Shown: positions 1 through 11,732, counted from the stretch's first letter. The stretch is 64,000 nt of DNA from Lysinibacillus fusiformis (GCF_007362955.1 NZ_CP041696.1:1674001-1738000); one strand, 5' to 3'. The notes: generated by a model not told the origin, from the sequence alone. Translations and numbers: made by a program.

Positions 1-296
1 CGGACAACTTCTGTAGGAAACGGTTCGCCAACACCTGTTGCATCTGAGCGTAGTAAATTCAACTGTAATAACTCATTATCCGCCTCATCAATACGAATAT
101 GACTTAGTTTTCCAAATCCTGTATTCACACCATAAATTGCTTGCCCTTCCGCTAAACGCTTTTCAATGCGCTCCCTACTTAATTGAATGCGCTTCTCACT
201 TTCAGTGGATAACGCAACATTGGCATGCCCATTCACGATTCCTTCTACTTGCTGTCTTGTTAAAGTATTGCCATCAAGCTCAATAATAGAAATCAT
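1..296 (-). CDS. hutH: Histidine ammonia-lyase, N-terminal part (runs off the window)
   Basis: The first ~98 residues are present on the minus strand; the rest lies before the window. They contain YGVNTGFGKLSHI and the later stretch NLLRSDATGVGEPFP, the N-terminal signature of the histidine/aromatic ammonia-lyase family, where the Tyr of YGVNTGFG belongs to the active-site loop. Histidine ammonia-lyase removes ammonia from histidine to give urocanate, the first step of histidine degradation, in the cytoplasm. The MIO cofactor triad (Ala-Ser-Gly) would be further on and cannot be seen. The ATG at 294-296 is preceded by an AAGGGGG ribosome binding site. The gene diverges from the frameshifted regulator at 499. 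An aromatic-amino-acid lyase or mutase of the same fold is the main alternative. Confidence 0.85.
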   Translation of the reverse strand, partial: MISIIELDGNTLTRQQVEGIVNGHANVALSTESEKRIQLSRERIEKRLAEGQAIYGVNTGFGKLSHIRIDEADNELLQLNLLRSDATGVGEPFPTEVV

Positions 297-498
297 TAAA
301 TATCCCCCTTGTTCTATATCTTGGGTAAATCATCTATATGGATAGGAATTCCTCTATTAATATTGTACAAACTCCTTTTTTCTGAAAATAGAGAATTTTA
401 AAAGAGAAAACAGGAATTATCTTTGATTTTTATGTTATTTTCAATAATATAATATGACTTTTTTACGAAACTAGATTATTTTAAGGCGGTTAATTGTT

Positions 499-1954
499 AT
501 GCGAATTTTATTGATTGATAGAGACCCTACAGAACTATCAGGTATTCGATGGTTTTTACAAACGTATTTCCCTGGAGATATTATTGTGGAGATGTGTACG
601 GTTATTTCTGAAGCAACTGAGAGCATTCAACAGTTTGAGCCTGAGGTAATATTACTGAATATCGATTTAATTCCTAACAACCGATTAACGAAGCTTTATC
701 AGCTATTACAAAAACACTCAGGCACTATTTTTGCAATAACGACAGAACCATTCTTTAAAAATGCGATGAAAGCAATTGATTTGCAGGTTGCACCACCTTT
801 TTGTAAAACCCATTGATTTAGAAATTTTAAAGCACAAGCTTGCTACAATTTCGATTCATACAGCGAAGGTAAAGAAAGGCAATACCCAAGCTACAGATGA
901 AACATTTTACGATAAATTATTTTTAGATAGTGAGACTAGCTCTTTAGATACAGATATGCACTTCACGATGATTGAACCTGAGCATACAGAAACGTTGAAT
1001 ACATTGTACAATTGGCTCCAGCAAACACCTATTTATCATCATATGAAAATCTATCCATTATCAGATATTATTGTCTGCCTGTTTCAAATAAACGGTATGA
1101 AAATAGTTGAAAAAAATATGCGTACATTGATGAAGGAATGGCGACTTACGAATAATAGTTCACTTAATATCAGTATGTACGACTGTGCACCTACAACACT
1201 AAAAAATATGTACGCCTTAACAAAGCGAGCACTTCATCAAAGTTTTTACGAAGGCTTTGGCCATATTTTTTATGCAAACAGACAGTTAGCCACACAACCA
1301 TTTGACCCTTTACTAACACCCGAAGAGCAACAGTTACTCATTAAAAGTTTAGAGGACGGTAATCTCGAGGAAATCAAAGCCTTTTTATATCGATTAGCTA
1401 AAGAAGGGGTTTATTACGAACAGGATGACTTACGTATCCATTTGACAAGTGTATTGGCTCAAATTCGGCGTTTTATGCTGAAATATAAATTGCATGAGAA
1501 AGCCGCTATCGGACAAAACTATCGCCAGCTTTTTCATTTAATTATTGAACACCCCTTACTTTATACAATTCTGAATGGCATTATTTCATTCACACAAACA
1601 CTTATGACATTAGCGCGAGAGGCTCGAATGGAGAAAAAAGCAGACTATGTAGAATTGGCACTAGAGATTATCGAGCAACAGTTCCAGGATAGTTCACTAA
1701 CCTTGCCCTTCGTCGCCTATAAAATGGGGATTAGCCCCAATTATTTGAGCACTATTTTCTCCAAAAAGCAGGGCTTACCATTTAAACGCTTTTTACAACA
1801 AATACGTATTCAAAATGCAACGAAAATGCTTGTCGAAACAGATTTTGCTATTAGTGAGATCGCGCTTCTAAATGGCTTCGATGACCCAAATTACTTCATT
1901 AAAATATTCAAGCGGCAAATCGGTACTACTCCTAATCGTTATCGTAAAACTTGA
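499..1954 (+). pseudogene. AraC-type (YesN-like) response regulator broken by one frameshift
   Basis: Two overlapping frames make up one protein. Positions 499-816 give a receiver-like domain starting MRILLIDRDP. The frame from about 776 to 1954 continues with FVKPIDLEILKHKL, which is the conserved Lys-Pro end of a receiver, and ends with a double helix-turn-helix of the AraC family (IAYKMGISPNYLSTIF-like first helix pair, NGFDDPNYFIKIFK second). Removing one base near 787-790 (in GGTTGCACC) joins the frames as DLQVHHLFVKPID, so the break is a single extra base. The usual phospho-accepting Asp is Asn54 (VILLNIDLIP), so even the repaired protein may not be phosphorylated. The rest of the reading frame is intact, so the break is recent or a sequencing error. 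It diverges from hutH; its target is unknown. Confidence 0.75.
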
Positions 1955-2212
1955 AAAATACAGCCACTACAAGTCAACACATTTTCAATTAGCACACTCT
2001 ATTTTCAACACGTGTATAGTAGAAACAAAATAGAAACTTCCTTCTATCTGTTTAAAATCATTTTAGTATTCATAAGAATCGCTACAGAAAGTGCCAACTA
2101 ACAATATTTAAAGTCATTTCGATAAATCTTTTTTAATTTTTTTCATTAATGCATAATCTTATTAGATTGAACATATATTAATAGTTTGTATCTTAATATA
2201 AAAATTCTTTAA

Positions 2213-2227
2213 CGATAATTATTATAA
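2213..2227 (+). promoter_or_regulatory. PerR-type operator upstream of katA
   Basis: CGATAATTATTATAA matches the PerR box TTATAATnATTATAA at 12 of 14 positions. It overlaps a TATAAT hexamer at 2223-2228 and lies 81 bp before the catalase start, as expected for peroxide-inducible repression by PerR. It also resembles a Fur box, but the right half ends in TATAA (PerR-like) rather than TATCA (Fur-like). The remainder of the 353-bp gap 1955-2308 shows only AT-rich DNA. Confidence 0.6.
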
Positions 2228-2308
2228 TCTACTAGCAATTCTATTTTAGATTTGTTATAGTTATAAATGAAGAGTTTGACCCACTATATTTCCAGGAGGT
2301 AAACTATT

Positions 2309-3814
2309 ATGACAAACGCAAATGATCGTAGCCGTCGCTTTACAACAGCAGGTGGTGCCCCAGTAGTAAGTAACCATGACTCAATGTCTGCAGGTCCTCG
2401 AGGGCCACTTTTACTTCAAGATGTATGGTTAGTTGAAAAATTAGCAAATTTCAACCGTGAAGTTATTCCTGAACGTCGCATGCACGCAAAAGGTTCGGGC
2501 GCATTTGGTACCTTTACTGTAACGCATGATATTACGCAATATACAAAAGCAAATATCTTCTCTGAGATTGGCAAGAAAACAGAAATGTTCGCCCGTTTCT
2601 CTACAGTGGCCGGTGAACGTGGTGCTGCTGATGCAGAGCGTGATATTCGTGGATTCGCACTTAAATTTTATACTGAAGAAGGCAACTGGGATTTAGTTGG
2701 TAACAACACACCTGTATTCTTCTTCCGTGATCCACTACACTTTACAGATTTAAACCATGTAGTAAAACGTGATCCACGTACAAATATGAAAAATGCAAAT
2801 TCAAATTGGGATTTCTGGACTTCATTACCAGAAGCGCTTCACCAAGTAACAATCGTTATGTCCGACCGTGGTATTCCAAATGGTTTCCGCAATATGCATG
2901 GTTTTGGTTCTCACACTTACAGCTTTATCAATGCTCAAAATGAGCGTGTATGGGTGAAATTCCACTTCCGTACAGAACAAGGCATTAAGAACTTAACAGG
3001 TGCTGAAGCTACTGAGTTAATCGGTAATGACCGTGAATCTTCTCAACGCGACCTTTACGGGGCAATTGAAAAAGGTGATTTCCCGAAATGGAAAATGTAC
3101 ATTCAAGTAATGACAGAAGAACAAGCGCGTGAATTACCTTACAATCCATTTGATTTAACAAAAGTTTGGTACAAAGGTGACTTCCCACTAATTCCAGTTG
3201 GTGAGTTTGAGTTAAACAAAAATCCTGACAACTACTTTGCAGAAGTAGAGCAAGCGGCATTCGCACCTTCTAACATAGTTCCTGGCGTTAGCTTCTCTCC
3301 AGATAAAATGCTACAAGGTCGTATCTTTGCTTATGCAGATGCACAACGTTACCGCCTAGGCGTAAATCACTATATGCTACCTGTAAACGCACCAAAATGT
3401 CCATTCCGTACATTCCATCGTGATGGTGCTATGCGATTTGATGGCAATCTCGGCTCCACAATGAGTTACGAGCCAAATAGCTATGGTGAATGGGAACATA
3501 ATCTGGACCATAAAGAACCTGAATTACGCATCGATGGCAATGCTGGTATTCATGACTTCCGTGAAGATGACAACAACTATTTCGAGCAGCCAGGTAAATT
3601 ATTCCGCTTAATGACTGCGGAAGAACAACAACGTTTATTTGAAAATACAGCAAATGATATGGCTACTGTTGAAGAATTCATTAAACGCCGCCACATCTTA
3701 CACTGCTATTTAGCTGATCCGGCATACGGTGAAGGTGTAGCTAAAGCAATGGGTCTTTCATTAGAGGGTATGGACCTTGCAAATCCATATGTAAAACAAG
3801 CTACTAACGTTTAA
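2309..3814 (+). CDS. katA: Heme catalase (KatA type)
   Basis: A 501-residue monofunctional heme catalase, which turns hydrogen peroxide into water and oxygen in the cytoplasm. Visible family landmarks are [14 protein letters not shown] with the distal active-site His, [16 protein letters not shown] with the active-site Asn, and [14 protein letters not shown] with the proximal heme-ligand Tyr. Length matches small-subunit clade 3 catalases (about 480-510). The ATG has a good site, CCAGGAGGTAAACTATT. It is a single-gene unit: a PerR-type box lies upstream and a strong terminator follows at 3853. Codon use looks highly adapted (few rare codons), as expected for an abundant enzyme. Peroxide induction through PerR is inferred from the operator. 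Confidence 0.96.
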   Translation: MTNANDRSRRFTTAGGAPVVSNHDSMSAGPRGPLLLQDVWLVEKLANFNREVIPERRMHAKGSGAFGTFTVTHDITQYTKANIFSEIGKKTEMFARFSTVAGERGAADAERDIRGFALKFYTEEGNWDLVGNNTPVFFFRDPLHFTDLNHVVKRDPRTNMKNANSNWDFWTSLPEALHQVTIVMSDRGIPNGFRNMHGFGSHTYSFINAQNERVWVKFHFRTEQGIKNLTGAEATELIGNDRESSQRDLYGAIEKGDFPKWKMYIQVMTEEQARELPYNPFDLTKVWYKGDFPLIPVGEFELNKNPDNYFAEVEQAAFAPSNIVPGVSFSPDKMLQGRIFAYADAQRYRLGVNHYMLPVNAPKCPFRTFHRDGAMRFDGNLGSTMSYEPNSYGEWEHNLDHKEPELRIDGNAGIHDFREDDNNYFEQPGKLFRLMTAEEQQRLFENTANDMATVEEFIKRRHILHCYLADPAYGEGVAKAMGLSLEGMDLANPYVKQATNV

Positions 3815-3852
3815 ACATCCATTTTTATTGATATCCAAATCCAACTTTTTAC

Positions 3853-3887
3853 CCCATGCGAAATGAAAACTTCGCATGGGTTTTTTT
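3853..3887 (+). terminator. Rho-independent terminator of katA
   Basis: CCCATGCGAA, an 8-base loop and TTCGCATGGG form a perfect 10-bp stem followed by seven T residues, 38 bp after the katA stop codon. Confidence 0.93.
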
Positions 3888-3928
3888 AATAGCTGGAATG
3901 CCATTTTGCAAAACATTACATTATAGTC

Positions 3929-3961
3929 AAAAGGCAGCCTAGAGATTATCACTAGGCTGCC
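3929..3961 (-). terminator. Rho-independent terminator of thiC
   Basis: On the minus strand GGCAGCCTAG, a 9-base loop and CTAGGCTGCC form a perfect 10-bp stem followed by TTTT, about 60 bp after the thiC stop. Confidence 0.88.
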
Positions 3962-4019
3962 CTCTTGCTGTCTTATTGATTAAGGAGCATAACTATCTTT
4001 GTCTTTTATCAAATCATTT

Positions 4020-5801
<1,782 letters not shown>

Positions 5802-5866
5802 CTACTTCGCTCCCTTTTACATATTTTAAGAAGGACCGAATCTAACTCACCCAACAATTTACTACA

Positions 5867-5902
5867 TAAAAAAAGCCGAATCCAAAAAATATTGGATCCG
5901 GC
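5867..5902 (-). terminator. Leader (attenuator) terminator between the TPP riboswitch and thiC
   Basis: On the minus strand GCCGGATCCAA, a short AT loop and TTGGATTCGGC pair over 11 bp (one G-T) and are followed by a T-rich run. It lies between the riboswitch and the thiC start, the usual place for the expression platform. TPP binding would favour this hairpin and stop transcription. Confidence 0.88.
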
Positions 5903-5954
5903 TAGGCATGTAAGGGTTTCATTTATCGCAAAGTACAAGTACTGCAATAATCAT

Positions 5955-6050
5955 TAACTTTCCCACGCTGGTATGAGCCAGATCAGGTCCAAAGGGTCAA
6001 GAAACCTCAAAGCGTTTCCCTCTCAGCCTGACTCATCAGACTCCCCTAGT
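5955..6050 (-). promoter_or_regulatory. TPP (thiamine pyrophosphate) riboswitch
   Basis: Read on the minus strand the leader contains AGGGGAGTC, CTGAGAGGG, ACCCTTTGGACCTGATCTGG and ATACCAGCGTGGGAA in order. These are the conserved blocks of the THI-box aptamer (P1, the CUGAGA pyrimidine-binding element, and the ACCUGAUCUGG/GGGAA end). It precedes thiC by about 150 bases with a terminator in between, so it acts in cis by premature termination. The rest of the gap 5799-6194 holds nothing else recognisable. Confidence 0.96.
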
Positions 6051-6194
6051 TAAAGCTATTCAATTTGATGCTAGTGTAGCAGATATCACTAATAGATGGA
6101 AGCCATATTTTACAATCCATCATGACAATGTTTGATATACATTTAGTAAACAATGGAATTTCGGCTGAGAAATTTCATGACTAGCGCAGATACT

Positions 6195-7124
6195 TTACGT
6201 AAAAAGTATTTCTGCAACGTAAATGACAATCGTCACTGTGATGCAACTAACAATTGTTGAAAATAAAACTGTTTGTGCAGCAGTCGCCGATTCAACATCG
6301 TATTCTAAAGCAAGGCTTGAGCTATTGCGTGACGTTGGAAAGGCACTAGCTATAAAGAGTGACTGAGCGACAACACCGTCTAAGCCAAGTGCAAAAATTA
6401 TGAGGAGTGCCACACTTGGACCAATTATCAGTCGTGTAAAACAACTGACAAAAACAGTTTTATTAAACATCGACTTGAATTCAAGCTGGGATAGTTGCGC
6501 GCCGAGTGTAATTAATGCAACAGCGATAAAGCCATCTACTACATGATCGATTGGAATACGAATAAATTGCGGGATACCTATTTCGAAGAAGTTCATTGCC
6601 ACACCAATAATAAGCGCATGAATAATAGGCATTTTCAGGAAGTCCTTCATGATGGCCAGCCCCGATTTTGTCGAGGAAATAAGATTGTACAAGCCATATG
6701 TATAGGTCGTCATATTTTGAAAAATAACTAGTATGACCTGTATGGCCACTCCAATAGGCTGTGTCGCGAATATCATTTGTGCCACTGGAATCCCATAATT
6801 ACCTGAGTTAATGAGTACAACACTGTTTTTAAACACCGCTGTCTCTGTTTTCACCAAACCAAGCCCCTTTGCTAAAAAGTGACTCAGCACCATTTGACTC
6901 CCGATAAAGAGGACGATAAACACCGCCACCTGTCCTAGTACCGAGAGCTCCACACTTGTTTCATATAAATTCACAAAAACCGCAGCTGGCATAAAGCAAT
7001 ATGTAATCAGTTGAGATAAGGCCTTTAAATTAAATCGAAATTTCTTCTGCAAAACGGCCCCAAGTACAAGAAGCACTAGAATCGGGGCAACAATTTGAAA
7101 GAAAATCATGCCGAGATACATCAT
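6195..7124 (-). CDS. AEC-family (auxin efflux carrier-like) permease
   Basis: A 309-residue very hydrophobic protein with about nine to ten membrane segments. The order of segments, the central NSGNYGIPVAQMIF stretch and the C-terminal SAFPTSRNSSSLALEYD match the Mem_trans/AEC family of secondary carriers (Bacillus YwkB/YfdV type). Such proteins export or exchange small organic acids such as malate; the substrate here is unknown. ATG-ATG start with AAAGGGGG eight bases upstream. It is a single gene, oriented like thiC but separated from it by the riboswitch region. No operator is visible. Confidence 0.85.
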   Translation of the reverse strand: MMYLGMIFFQIVAPILVLLVLGAVLQKKFRFNLKALSQLITYCFMPAAVFVNLYETSVELSVLGQVAVFIVLFIGSQMVLSHFLAKGLGLVKTETAVFKNSVVLINSGNYGIPVAQMIFATQPIGVAIQVILVIFQNMTTYTYGLYNLISSTKSGLAIMKDFLKMPIIHALIIGVAMNFFEIGIPQFIRIPIDHVVDGFIAVALITLGAQLSQLEFKSMFNKTVFVSCFTRLIIGPSVALLIIFALGLDGVVAQSLFIASAFPTSRNSSSLALEYDVESATAAQTVLFSTIVSCITVTIVIYVAEILFT

Positions 7125-7209
7125 ACAGCTGTCCCCCTTTTATCTCTTTCTATAGTAGTGCTATCCGTAATCTTGGTCAATGTACCTCAACCAACCTTAT
7201 TGGTGCATT

Positions 7210-7512
7210 TTACTGCGCCAATTTCAGCTGATTTACAACAACTATTAAAATAATGATGGGAATCGCCGCTACAATAGTGAATACAAGAATCTGATTATAG
7301 GTTTCAAGAACCTTAGATTTTGGTACAACTATTTGAACCGTCCAAGTTTCGTCGATTTTATCTAGAGCCTTAGGTGCAAAAGCATTATATGATTTATCTC
7401 CTAACTGCTTTGAACCCACATAAATACTATCTGTAGACGGTACAAATATACTAGTTGCAATCTGTTGGTCAAGTGTTAATAGTATCTTGGAAAATGGTAA
7501 GCCACTTGAAAA
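7210..7512 (-). pseudogene. Remnant of a methyl-accepting chemotaxis protein sensor domain
   Basis: An open stretch of 100 codons with no usable start upstream (in-frame TAA at 7513-7515). It reads LPFSKILLTLDQQ, then STDSIYVGSKQLG, then KIDETWTVQIVVPKSKVLE, followed by one membrane segment (ILVFTIVAAIPIIILIVVV) and a stop where a HAMP domain should begin. This is the end of an extracellular dCache domain plus TM2 of a chemoreceptor or similar sensor. Start, HAMP and signalling domain are all missing, so it is a decayed fragment. The flanking DNA (7125-7209, 7516-7636) contains nothing else recognisable. Confidence 0.6.
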
Positions 7513-7636
7513 TTAAAGCGATTCAAAGGAATATCATGTTTTTAGAGGAAAGGGTTATTTATATTGCTCCATTTTTACTAAATTATATAAAAATATGTTA
7601 TATTATCTATTAAATACTATGATTGGAGTGAATAAA

Positions 7637-9565
7637 TTGAAAAATAAAGCGCTAACTACATTTATGGCAACTGCTATTACAGCAACTATGGTATTACCAA
7701 TGCCGATTGCAAGTGCTGTTTCAAGCGAGTCATCTGTAAACCACTCAAATTTTAATGAAACTCTAATTGGTGGACAGGTAGCTGCAACAAAAACAAAGGT
7801 TTCAACAGGTGAAACAGTAACCATTTCGAGTATAACAAAAGACAAAGTACGTACATCCATTGGCCAATTTAATATTAGTCAGTCACTTAAACCACTCTTT
7901 AAAACAGCGAATAGCACAGCACTATTGAATGCCCAAGCAACAATTGTCGTGAAAAACAACGAAATTACAAGCATTACATCACTAACGCTAAATAAAGCTG
8001 GCACAAATAAAAAAGTAGTAAATTTTGATGCTGGTGACGCAACGATTGCTGGAAGCTTAACGGTAAATGCAGATTATGTGAAAGTTCAAAATGTAGATAT
8101 CGAAGATGAACTAATCGTAACTAATCGCGTAAAGAAAGCCATTACAATTGATAATGTTGCAGTTGGTGAGACCATCACTTTTAACCCCTTAGTAGCAAGA
8201 AAAATAAATTGGCTAAATGTTTCTCTAAGAGATATTAAATCACCAAATATTAACTTACACCGTACTAAAGTAAATCTTACATCTGACCAAACTATTTCCA
8301 AAATTGATGTGGTCGAAAAAGTTACATCACTTGAGATTTTGGCAAATGTTGAAAAGTTAACGATTGATGTTGATCAAGATTTTAGTCTTTATGGAGAAGG
8401 TAAAATTGAACAAGTAGTAGTCAAAAAGGGATCGAAAGTGGCATTAGATTCGGCGCATCAAATCAACAATGTACAAGTAGACGATAAAAATGCTTCCGTG
8501 ACCTTACCTTCGGTGAACAAGACTGCACTTAGTAAATTAGTAGCTTCACCTCCATACGTAGCTGTGTCCGTTTATGGTTCTGAAATTTCGACGTCTGAAA
8601 AATGGACGACACAAGCTGAACGAAATGTATTCGAAACTGTTGTAAATAGTGCAAGAGCAGTAGTCAATGATACAAAAGCATCACAAGAACAAGTGAACAA
8701 TTCCATTACACAATACAATAACGCTTTAGCAAACTATCAAGCTATTCAAAAATATGGTAAAAAATATACTACCGGCGATAAATCTTCACTTCAATCGCTC
8801 ATCAATTCTGTTCAATACGTAACTGTTTCTTATAGTAACGGCTCTGATGTAGCATACAATACGCCTTGGACAACACAGAGTGAAAAAGATTCTTTAGTTT
8901 CTGCTGTTTCATCCGCTCAATCAGTCGTAAATAATTACAATGCGACTCAGTATGACATTACAAATGCTATCAATTATTTAAACAATGCCATCTCAACTTA
9001 TAAAAATGCTTATAAATATGATACAAATGGTTACAATGGCAATAAATCTTCACTTCAATCACTCATCAATTCTGTTCAATACGTAACTGTTTCTTATAGT
9101 AACGGCTATGATGTAGCATACAATACGCCTTGGACAACACAGAGTGAAAAAAATACTTTAGTTTCAGCTGTTTCTTCCGCTCAATCAGTCGTGGACAATT
9201 ACAATACGACTCAGTATGACATTACAAATGCTATCAATTATTTAAACAATGCCATCTCAACTTATAAAAATGCTTATAAATATGATACGAATGGTTACAA
9301 TGGCGATAAATCTTCACTTCAATCGCTCATCAATTCTGTTCAATACGTAACTATTTCTTATAATAACGGCTATGATGTAGCATACAATGTGCCTTGGACA
9401 ACACAGAGTGAAAAAGATACTTTAGCTTCTGCTGTTTCTTCCGCTCAATCAGTCGTAAATAATTACAATGCAACTCAGTATGACATTACAAATGCAAACA
9501 ATTATTTAAACAATGCCATCTCAACATATAAAAATGCTTATAAATATGGTCCTTATTGGCACTGA
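7637..9565 (+). CDS. Secreted repeat protein with beta-rich domain and helical repeats
   Basis: A secreted protein of about 642 residues. The best start is TTG at 7637, six bases after GGAGTG; it gives a classical signal peptide (LKNKALTTFMATAITATMVLPMPIASAVSS). Residues ~40-300 form a beta-rich domain that resembles part of the SLH protein at 27769: both have S-x-x-x-LTLN-x-x-GT and a GEGxI turn. The rest is four units of about 85-88 residues with WTTQ(S/A)E(K/R) and NN(A/S)I motifs, resembling three-helix FIVAR-type repeats. The last three are nearly identical in DNA. There is no SLH domain or LPXTG anchor, so it is probably released or held by its partner proteins. Function unknown. Confidence 0.8.
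   Translation: MKNKALTTFMATAITATMVLPMPIASAVSSESSVNHSNFNETLIGGQVAATKTKVSTGETVTISSITKDKVRTSIGQFNISQSLKPLFKTANSTALLNAQATIVVKNNEITSITSLTLNKAGTNKKVVNFDAGDATIAGSLTVNADYVKVQNVDIEDELIVTNRVKKAITIDNVAVGETITFNPLVARKINWLNVSLRDIKSPNINLHRTKVNLTSDQTISKIDVVEKVTSLEILANVEKLTIDVDQDFSLYGEGKIEQVVVKKGSKVALDSAHQINNVQVDDKNASVTLPSVNKTALSKLVASPPYVAVSVYGSEISTSEKWTTQAERNVFETVVNSARAVVNDTKASQEQVNNSITQYNNALANYQAIQKYGKKYTTGDKSSLQSLINSVQYVTVSYSNGSDVAYNTPWTTQSEKDSLVSAVSSAQSVVNNYNATQYDITNAINYLNNAISTYKNAYKYDTNGYNGNKSSLQSLINSVQYVTVSYSNGYDVAYNTPWTTQSEKNTLVSAVSSAQSVVDNYNTTQYDITNAINYLNNAISTYKNAYKYDTNGYNGDKSSLQSLINSVQYVTISYNNGYDVAYNVPWTTQSEKDTLASAVSSAQSVVNNYNATQYDITNANNYLNNAISTYKNAYKYGPYWH
8780..9553 (+). repeat. Three tandem near-identical 264-bp repeats inside the secreted protein gene
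   Basis: Copies begin at 8780, 9044 and 9308, each at AAATCTTCACTTCAATC, a period of exactly 264 bp (88 codons). They differ at only a few positions per unit, whereas the unit before them (8520-8775) is clearly diverged in DNA and protein. This pattern points to recent tandem duplication or gene conversion and allows easy expansion or contraction. Confidence 0.93.
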
Positions 9566-9673
9566 GGTGTTAAATCATCACTTCCAGCGTTCTCAGATCC
9601 TGTAAAGTATTTCTATAGACGTTATGAACTTTTCATACGCTACACAGGAGCAAATCTATACGGCAATAAGTAA
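9566..9673 (+). other. In-frame decayed repeat beyond the stop codon
   Basis: Directly after the TGA at 9563-9565 the same frame stays open for 35 codons to a TAA at 9671. It begins GVKSSLPAFSDPVKYFY, which lines up with the start of the repeat unit (DKSSLQSLINSVQYV). It looks like the stump of a further repeat that was cut off by the stop. It is unlikely to be translated except by readthrough. Confidence 0.45.
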
Positions 9674-9715
9674 TTAACAAAAATGCAATGACCACTTGTG
9701 AGATTCTCTAAATTT

Positions 9716-9743
9716 AAGGACCCTGCAAATGCAGGGTCCTTTA
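9716..9743 (+). terminator. Terminator after the repeat protein gene
   Basis: GGACCCTGCA-AA-TGCAGGGTCC forms a perfect 10-bp stem with a tiny loop, followed by only TTT. The rest of the gap 9566-10145 holds the repeat stump and AT-rich DNA with no gene visible. Confidence 0.7.
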
Positions 9744-10145
9744 GACTCTAGACATAAGAACATTTAAACAAAAAGTTAATCCTTACTAATGCGCATTACT
9801 GAATTTTTCATATTTTTTGCCTTTATATAGGCTAATAAAATACTAAATGTTACACTTTACAGAAATATTTTGACATAGTGCATAAATTGCTTCTGTGATA
9901 ATGTCCTCAATCTATATGGCAATGAACTGTTTCTACACATAAAAAAACAAGCATGTAGCATCCAATCGAAACACTTCAGCTGTTTTAACACTAATCCTTT
10001 ATAAGTTCTACTATTTTCATAGGTACATAAGATGCACAAATCTATAAATAACACACTACCTATCTACCTATTCCCCCAAAATATGCATAAAAAATCCCTA
10101 GTCTATGATAAAATTAGTAATTATAGAAATAGGAGGTATTCCCAT

Positions 10146-11447
10146 ATGATGAAACACAAAAGAAGCCTTGCCTTACTTGCTTTAGTAGCGGTTCCTTCGC
10201 TTATTTTTACGACACCTACTTCATCAGCTGCTGATTTCTCAGCAAATTCAAAGACAGCGTACATATACAATAATTCTTATTACTACAACGCTAATGTTTC
10301 GAACGTTGTACAGCTTATTTCAAACATTAATGATACAGCTTCCTCTTTCCAGACTACCTTAGAAGCAGCTATCAAAGCTTACAATGCTTTAACAGAAACA
10401 GAGAAGCAATACGTAACGAATTATGGGACACTATCATATCACCAACAAACGAGGGTGGCCTATCGTCGACTGGCGACACAAATTGAAGAAAAGTTAGCTT
10501 CTGTCGAATCCACATCCATTAATTACTATCAAAACGTGATTGAAACAAGAGATTGGTACAACACATTGAATGCCGCGCAAAAATCTTTTGTTAGCACCGC
10601 AACACAAAAAATACTGTCATCTTATATCACGCCGAATACCTCAATTGATAAAGTTGTTAATAAAATTCAATTGTTGAATTCATCTCGCATTAACTTTCAT
10701 AAAGATGTCGCTGAAGCAAGAGCTGAATATAATGCCTTACGTAAATTTTCTAACATCTCTTTACCTACTGGTACTGAACAACTTTTACTAGATGCTGAAC
10801 AACTTGTAGTGCAAGATAAAGCCGCCGCTAAAGAAGTGGAAAACTCCATTGCTGCTTTATCGCCAAAGACATCCACTGCTCAAGATGTACAAGCAGTCAA
10901 AACAGCCTTTGAAGCGTTAACACCTGTTCAACAGCAACTTGTTCCGAATGTATGGACATTAGTAGACTATGTCAATGGCAAATATAAGCTTCCGACTAAG
11001 GGGAATACGATAAAAACGCCTATTTTATCAGACACAGCAGCCGTACCAGGTAAAAACACGGAGATGTCCAAAAGCAAAAATACCTATAAAGCGAAGATCA
11101 ATGTTGCTGACTCTGAAATCAAGTCAGAGCGCTTTGTTTTAACAACAAAAGCAAACATGACCGTTATCATTCCACCACTAAGTACTCTAGTTAATGAAGA
11201 CTCTGGCGTAATGGATATCCAGCTCACAAGAAATTTAAACCGTATCACCTTCCAAGCAACATTGAATAAAAAGACTGTCAAATTCGATGCTGATATGGAA
11301 GTGATTATTGAGAATTTACCAAAGGATGCTTCTATCGTTCGATTCAATGATTTTGGTGAACAAGAACCAGCTTCTTACACAGTCAATGGCAATCAACATA
11401 TCATTCAAACGACAACGTCTGGTACATTCCAAATAATTAGAAATTAA
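10146..11447 (+). CDS. Secreted protein, helical repeats plus C-terminal beta domain
   Basis: A 433-residue exported protein of unknown function. The ATG at 10146 follows ATAGGAGGTATTCCCAT and gives a signal peptide (KRSLALLALVAVPSLIFTTPTSSAA). Residues ~45-320 are mainly helical, with repeated segments carrying AY-NAL-x-x-x-x-x-YV or WYNTLNAAQKSFV. These are spaced helical repeats like those of S-layer-associated proteins of this group. Residues ~330-433 look beta-rich (FVLTTKANMTVIIPP, then VIIENLPKDASIVRF). It has no anchor motif. It sits just downstream of, and in the same direction as, the repeat protein at 7637 but has its own upstream gap and terminator. Confidence 0.75.
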   Translation: MMKHKRSLALLALVAVPSLIFTTPTSSAADFSANSKTAYIYNNSYYYNANVSNVVQLISNINDTASSFQTTLEAAIKAYNALTETEKQYVTNYGTLSYHQQTRVAYRRLATQIEEKLASVESTSINYYQNVIETRDWYNTLNAAQKSFVSTATQKILSSYITPNTSIDKVVNKIQLLNSSRINFHKDVAEARAEYNALRKFSNISLPTGTEQLLLDAEQLVVQDKAAAKEVENSIAALSPKTSTAQDVQAVKTAFEALTPVQQQLVPNVWTLVDYVNGKYKLPTKGNTIKTPILSDTAAVPGKNTEMSKSKNTYKAKINVADSEIKSERFVLTTKANMTVIIPPLSTLVNEDSGVMDIQLTRNLNRITFQATLNKKTVKFDADMEVIIENLPKDASIVRFNDFGEQEPASYTVNGNQHIIQTTTSGTFQIIRN

Positions 11448-11528
11448 CATACGAAGCACAATACTATTTTGTGTTATTATTCTAAGTAAATTATTTTCAA
11501 CAGCTCTACAATTACCATAAGCCTAAAA

Positions 11529-11572
11529 ATTCTCTCAAGTCTCATCAGAGCGCTGAGAGAATTTTTATTTTA
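11529..11572 (+). terminator. Terminator after the gene at 10146
   Basis: ATTCTCTCA and TGAGAGAAT pair over 9 bp around a 16-base loop that may fold further, followed by TTTTATTTT. Confidence 0.75.
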
Positions 11573-11689
11573 AGCATTACTTTTAAAGAGCTCATTTACT
11601 CAAAGTATCAACGAAAATATGACCGCTGATCCCCTTCTCTTTTTCGTTATCCCGTAATTCCAAGTAGAAATTCTGTTACTGCTAAAACA

Positions 11690-11725
11690 CAAAATGCTCC
11701 CTTGCTCACTAGTAAACAAGGAAGC
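11690..11725 (-). terminator. Terminator after the binding protein at 11733
   Basis: On the minus strand GCTTCCTTG, a 12-base loop and CAAGGGAGC form a 9-bp stem (one G-T) followed by ATTTTGTGTTTT, a few bases after the stop codon. Confidence 0.75.
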
Positions 11726-11732
11726 CGCTTCT

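Noticed and set aside
8780-9553. CRISPR-like array
   Set aside because: The period is 264 bp, with copies contiguous, in frame and coding; there are no short repeats with unique spacers.
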